Shown: in pieces, positions 22,722 to 25,467 of the stretch
How positions within the stretch are numbered: the stretch's first letter is position 1
How the letters are laid out: every line of letters begins with the position of its first letter
Virus record (IMG/VR): IMGVR_UViG_3300023180_000362
Coordinates: 1-25,467 of that record
Reading direction: 5' to 3' (one strand)
Origin: a virus
Length of the DNA stretch: 25,467 nucleotides
Made by a program: the position numbers and the translations under genes
The notes under the pieces: generated by a model
What the model was told of the DNA's origin: nothing
The model's database searches: none
What the model saw: the letters and a program-made list of their open reading frames with translations, nothing else

Positions 22722-24101
22722 TTACAGTGTATTAATTTTTACGTTAAAATTGATTTTTTTATTCGGTAATTCGGTCATTATAACTCCATCGTGTCTCCAA
22801 CAAAGTAAATTATCCCAACCTCCACAGGCATCAATAATCGTTTCAGTTCGATTCACTTCTTCGTTATAGATAACGTTATATACTTCTTCACCTAATAAGT
22901 TTTTGAGGTCTTTTAATAAGGAATTAAATCCTTGAACGATTTTCCATAAAGCTGGATGACGTTTTGCATGGTATTGATTAATATGACCATAACATGTTGA
23001 GAGAATACAACGTGTTTTAACAGTATTCTTTCTCATTTTAGCTTCTATACAGATTTGATTAATTATTTCATCTTTATTAGAGATATATTCATTTACGTCT
23101 TTATTAAAGATTCCGAATTCTCCAGCTAAGTCTCTGATAATGGTTGGATGAGATGTTGATTGGTCGATTTCATATCCATTACCCCTAAAAAGTGTTTTAA
23201 GAATAGATGAAGAGAAATTCTGTAAGGTCATGCCGACTGAAAAGAAACGGCCACATGATGTTTTACGGTAAAAGTCAATATAATAACCACCATTACTGTA
23301 AATCTCATTACAATAATCTCTCATTCTTTCGATATGTAATAATCTTCCTCTTCTCTTAAGAGGAGTTTTTAATCTTTCAGCACCCTTTTCAAGAGTATTT
23401 AATTTCTTTAAACATCTTTCAATCCATTTAGTTGGAGCCTTTTGTAAGATTCCATAGATGTTATTCGTTGTTCCTCTGTTTTCATTTCTTTCTACATCTA
23501 ATATATTACCACCATTGATGCAAACCTGTTTAACAGAAGTCAAACCGTATAGTGGAATCGAACCCTTCTCAGACTTTTTATTCCAAGAAATTCCTTTGAT
23601 TCCCTCAGTTAATAAAACTTCTTTCCAATTACGTCCTTCAACTCCCATATAGTTTTCTAATCTAATAGCTTCCCATAGAAGTGGGTGTAAGTCGTATGTA
23701 GATTTACAAGAAGTGCTACTTGTTATGCTACTTGGTGAATGGTATTTGTATGAATTATCTCTCTTAAGAAAAGTATTCATTAAAACATTTTCCATACGTC
23801 CATTAGTTGTATAATTACCTTTTGAATTTTTAGGTTCTTTGCCTCTGAAACGACTGATAAATGTGTAAATATATTCGTTTGAGATTGCCCAAGTATCTTT
23901 ATTAATTGTATGTTGGTGGTCAATTGATATTGTTGTAGCAACAGCTTTAATGAATCCTTGAATATAAAGTTTTGTATTAGATTCACTCATTGAGAGTTTT
24001 TTAGATTTATCTAATACTAATTTATACATCTCCTCAACAATTCTTTCAGCTTCTAATGTTTTCACCTCGTTCTGTGTGAAATTAAAATTTAGATGTGTCA
24101 T
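22722..24101 (-). CDS. Compact superfamily A-like polymerase (DNA polymerase / single-subunit RNAP type)
   Basis: The C-terminal half of this 459-residue protein has polymerase landmarks in the right order: GRFFSVGMTLQN (284-295), like the TGRLSS...LQN block of family A; EIDQSTSHPTI (311-321), like motif A with catalytic Asp313; RKNTVKTRCILSTCYG (357-372), like the O-helix/motif B R-K-YG pattern; and CWRHDGVIM (434-442), like motif C with His437-Asp438. The residue at the ribose-gate position is His318, not the Gly of T7-type RNA polymerases. The N-terminal 200 residues are helical and unassigned, and no 3'-5' exonuclease or helicase motif is seen. In organisation it recalls the TV-Pol lineage described from mobile elements and Sputnik-like viruses. 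The SD GGGAGATAAAT supports the start. An in-frame copy of the dispersed repeat codes for a Ser-rich stretch at 122-131. Confidence 0.6.
   Translation of the reverse strand: MTHLNFNFTQNEVKTLEAERIVEEMYKLVLDKSKKLSMSESNTKLYIQGFIKAVATTISIDHQHTINKDTWAISNEYIYTFISRFRGKEPKNSKGNYTTNGRMENVLMNTFLKRDNSYKYHSPSSITSSTSCKSTYDLHPLLWEAIRLENYMGVEGRNWKEVLLTEGIKGISWNKKSEKGSIPLYGLTSVKQVCINGGNILDVERNENRGTTNNIYGILQKAPTKWIERCLKKLNTLEKGAERLKTPLKRRGRLLHIERMRDYCNEIYSNGGYYIDFYRKTSCGRFFSVGMTLQNFSSSILKTLFRGNGYEIDQSTSHPTIIRDLAGEFGIFNKDVNEYISNKDEIINQICIEAKMRKNTVKTRCILSTCYGHINQYHAKRHPALWKIVQGFNSLLKDLKNLLGEEVYNVIYNEEVNRTETIIDACGGWDNLLCWRHDGVIMTELPNKKINFNVKINTL
23716..23738. repeat. Dispersed repeat, copy C (inside the polymerase-like gene)
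   Basis: The minus strand carries AAGTAGCATAACAAGTAGCA here, sharing 16 exact bases with copies A and B, and a TACCAT stands just before it, as in those copies. It lies in frame and codes for a Ser/Thr-rich stretch. The 12-mer AAGTAGCATAAC is itself partly repeated, so it is iteron-like. Confidence 0.7.
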
Positions 24102-24116
24102 ATTTATCTCCCTGTT

Positions 24117-24145
24117 TATATATATTATGTAAAGTTAGAAACTTG
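24117..24145 (-). promoter_or_regulatory. Shared upstream element of the polymerase-like gene
   Basis: The minus strand reads CAAGTTTC-N6-TACATAATATATATA, the same as at 24723-24751 with no gaps (23 fixed positions). CATAAT could be the -10 box, giving a short leader with the SD before the ATG at 24101. The CAAGTTTC box is upstream of the -10, roughly where an activator of a middle promoter would bind. Confidence 0.45.
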
Positions 24146-24168
24146 TATAATTTTTTTTGATTATTTTT

Positions 24169-24687
24169 TTAGCATGTTTCCCAATCGATGTAAAATCCTT
24201 TCGTAATAACCTCATCCCATTCATTACTATAACTGTCGTAGCTGAAAATTAACGGACAATCTTCTTCAATATCCTTAGGCATATCAGATAATTTACCTTG
24301 CCATACGATATCGTCCCATTGTGGCTGAAAATCATATGAAATATTATCTAAATAATCAACCATCATCTGTCTTGAGAAAGAAGCAGAATATTCACAGTCA
24401 TCATCGTCTTTATTTCTCCATACGATAACTTCGCAATCTTTTAATTCACAACCAACCAAAGCATTTACTGCAAGTTTTTGCCATTCTGTAATCTCTTCTA
24501 ACTTAGAGTTTTTCCATGCAATAACTTCATCAGAATTCGGTCCCCATGAATCATATCTTTCAGCAATTTCATCATTTATAATCTTCATCATTGGTGCATA
24601 AAGATTCCATACAGCAAGATTTCTTCTTGCATTATCTTCAGTATTTTCAGTAATTAAGTTAGCATTTAGTGTTTGGATGTAATTCAT
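24169..24687 (-). CDS. Acidic hypothetical protein, 172 residues
   Basis: I do not recognise a family. The protein is strongly acidic along its whole length (for example NKDDDDCEYSASF near 111-123 and MPKDIEEDCPL near 155-165) and rich in Trp and Tyr (about ten Trp). There is no signal peptide or membrane segment. Such composition occurs in DNA-mimic anti-restriction proteins (Ocr- and ArdA-like), but no family signature is visible and the idea is only compositional. The SD AAAGGAACTTGTT supports the start. It has the same upstream element as the next gene, so the two are probably switched on together. Confidence 0.6.
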   Translation of the reverse strand: MNYIQTLNANLITENTEDNARRNLAVWNLYAPMMKIINDEIAERYDSWGPNSDEVIAWKNSKLEEITEWQKLAVNALVGCELKDCEVIVWRNKDDDDCEYSASFSRQMMVDYLDNISYDFQPQWDDIVWQGKLSDMPKDIEEDCPLIFSYDSYSNEWDEVITKGFYIDWETC

Positions 24688-24722
24688 AACAAGTTCCTTT
24701 CGATTTTTTATTTGTTATATAA

Positions 24723-24751
24723 TATATATATTATGTATTATAGGAAACTTG
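24723..24751 (-). promoter_or_regulatory. Shared upstream element of the acidic-protein gene
   Basis: The sequence CAAGTTTC-N6-TACATAATATATATA lies 35 nt before the ATG at 24687 and downstream of an intrinsic terminator, where a new promoter is needed. It matches the element at 24117-24145 without gaps. Confidence 0.45.
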
Positions 24752-24793
24752 GAAAAAAATTACACTTTTTTTTAAATTTTTTTTTATTCTAAT

Positions 24794-24819
24794 TAAAAAG
24801 TGAGCAGAATATGCCCACT
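24794..24819 (-). terminator. Intrinsic terminator ending the phoH transcript
   Basis: On the minus strand AGTGGGC-ATATTCT-GCTCACT makes a 7-bp stem with one G-U pair, followed by TTTT. It lies 8 nt after the stop of the 65-residue gene. Confidence 0.75.
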
Positions 24820-24826
24820 AATCTAA

Positions 24827-25024
24827 TTAAATCGGACACCTGCCTGACGACATTCCTGTTTCTGAAGGTGTTAAATAAGATGCATTTAAATAACGACCCA
24901 TCTCTGTTAAATTACGATTGTTATTTATTTCATTTTCTTTTGTTTTCAGAAGATGCAAAACACTTTCGTAAGTAAGATTCGGGTTTTCTTCAATATATTT
25001 AATTAATTTTGTTTTCTCATCCAT
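24827..25024 (-). CDS. Small hypothetical protein after phoH, 65 residues
   Basis: I chose the ATG at 25024, which follows the phoH stop by 4 nt and has GGATTAAAACA upstream. The ATG at 25045 lies inside phoH with no SD. The product begins MDEKTKLIKYIEENPNLTYE and has a helical first half and a polar second half ending SSGRCPI. No family is recognised. Coupling to phoH and the terminator after it make a two-gene unit. Confidence 0.6.
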   Translation of the reverse strand: MDEKTKLIKYIEENPNLTYESVLHLLKTKENEINNNRNLTEMGRYLNASYLTPSETGMSSGRCPI

Positions 25025-25028
25025 TGTT

Positions 25029-25467
25029 TTAATCCAATAATTCATCTGCTTCAGAAGCTAAACGACTTCTATAACCTTTAGTAAAGTGTATATGGCCGGA
25101 TAACTTGCTCTTTTTAAATCTATCTGAAACTATTGTAAGTCCGTTTGAAGATTCGTTTAAATAAACTGTATCGATTTGTTTCGTATCACCTATTAAAACT
25201 ATTTTAGAGTGTTCAGCAACACGAGTAATTATTGTTTTTAACTCATGAATAGTTGCATTCTGGGATTCATCAACAATAATAAAACAATTCTTTAAACTTC
25301 TACCACGAATAAATGAAATAGGAGCAATATCTATCTGACCTTTATCTCTCATAATATGATAATAATCTAAATTACCGAAAGCATTCTGAAAATTATCTTC
25401 TATAGGAGCGAGATAAGGTGCATATTTTTCATCAATGTCGCCGGGGAGGAACCCCAGCCCTTTATCT
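25029..25467 (-). CDS. phoH: PhoH-like P-loop ATPase (partial, N-terminus outside the window)
   Basis: The last 145 residues are present and the frame stays open to the right edge, well upstream of the internal Met at 25352. Diagnostic pieces are GLGFLPGD and EKYAPYLAPIEDNF at the start, SFIRGRSLKNCFIIVDESQN (Walker B, with Ser in place of the usual Ala), and KIVLIGDTKQID. The Walker A motif must lie outside. PhoH proteins are RNA/NTP-handling ATPases that are widespread in phages, especially marine ones, and their exact phage role is unsettled. The end is short and acidic (ASEADELLD). Confidence 0.88.
   Translation of the reverse strand, partial: DKGLGFLPGDIDEKYAPYLAPIEDNFQNAFGNLDYYHIMRDKGQIDIAPISFIRGRSLKNCFIIVDESQNATIHELKTIITRVAEHSKIVLIGDTKQIDTVYLNESSNGLTIVSDRFKKSKLSGHIHFTKGYRSRLASEADELLD

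Noticed and set aside
22722-24101. Reverse transcriptase or diversity-generating retroelement
   Set aside because: There is no YxDD motif, and no template/variable repeat pair was seen near the fibre genes.
1-25467. tRNA genes
   Set aside because: No cloverleaf with a GTTCGA-type T-loop was found on either strand by eye.

Overview
This window looks like part of the genome of a contractile-tailed (myovirus-type) bacteriophage. It is AT-rich, almost every gene has a strong purine-rich Shine-Dalgarno (SD) sequence, and it carries a full packaging, head and tail morphogenesis cluster. All genes but one lie on the minus strand, so the map is read from right (25467) to left (1). I cannot name the host from sequence. 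The major capsid protein is not recognisably T4 gp23, so this is not a plain T4 relative, although T4-late-like TATAAATA elements are present. No tRNA, CRISPR array, transposase or integrase was seen.

Layout in order of transcription: (1) 25467-24690, the 3' part of phoH, then a 65-residue ORF and a clear intrinsic terminator. (2) 24687-22300, accessory genes: an acidic 172-residue protein, a 459-residue protein with the motif order of superfamily A polymerases, and a 127-residue NUMOD-like protein that overlaps the terminase start. The first two genes share a 29-nt upstream element. (3) 22307-20619, large terminase. (4) 20367-20630, the only plus-strand gene, overlapping the terminase tail to tail. 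(5) 20195-12293, a KTSC-domain protein, a small putative virion protein, and two very large repeat proteins (1374 and 946 residues) that are probably tail or baseplate fibres, separated by a terminator and a late-type promoter. (6) 12292-11651, a GC-rich element that forms three hairpins and contains a 20-codon ORF, then a membrane-anchored coiled-coil protein and a 50-residue Cys-containing protein. (7) 11622-4965, the head module: portal with two extra C-terminal domains, 36- and 144-residue proteins, prohead protease, a 314-nt gene-free stretch with a large hairpin, scaffold and major capsid protein (MCP), then a terminator. (8) 4814-97, connector and tail genes: head-tail connector, zinc-ribbon neck-like protein, tail completion protein, sheath and tube. 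The first two codons of the next gene lie at positions 6-1.

The genes form a standard assembly pathway. The scaffold organises the MCP into a prohead on the portal, the protease matures it, the terminase packages DNA, neck and connector proteins close the head, and sheath, tube and fibres make the tail. The best candidates for something new are the compact polymerase-like protein, a repeated 16-24 bp sequence shared by that gene and the portal downstream region, a hairpin that would hide the SD of the gene at position 6 only in read-through transcripts, and the GC-rich triple-hairpin/20-codon ORF element.
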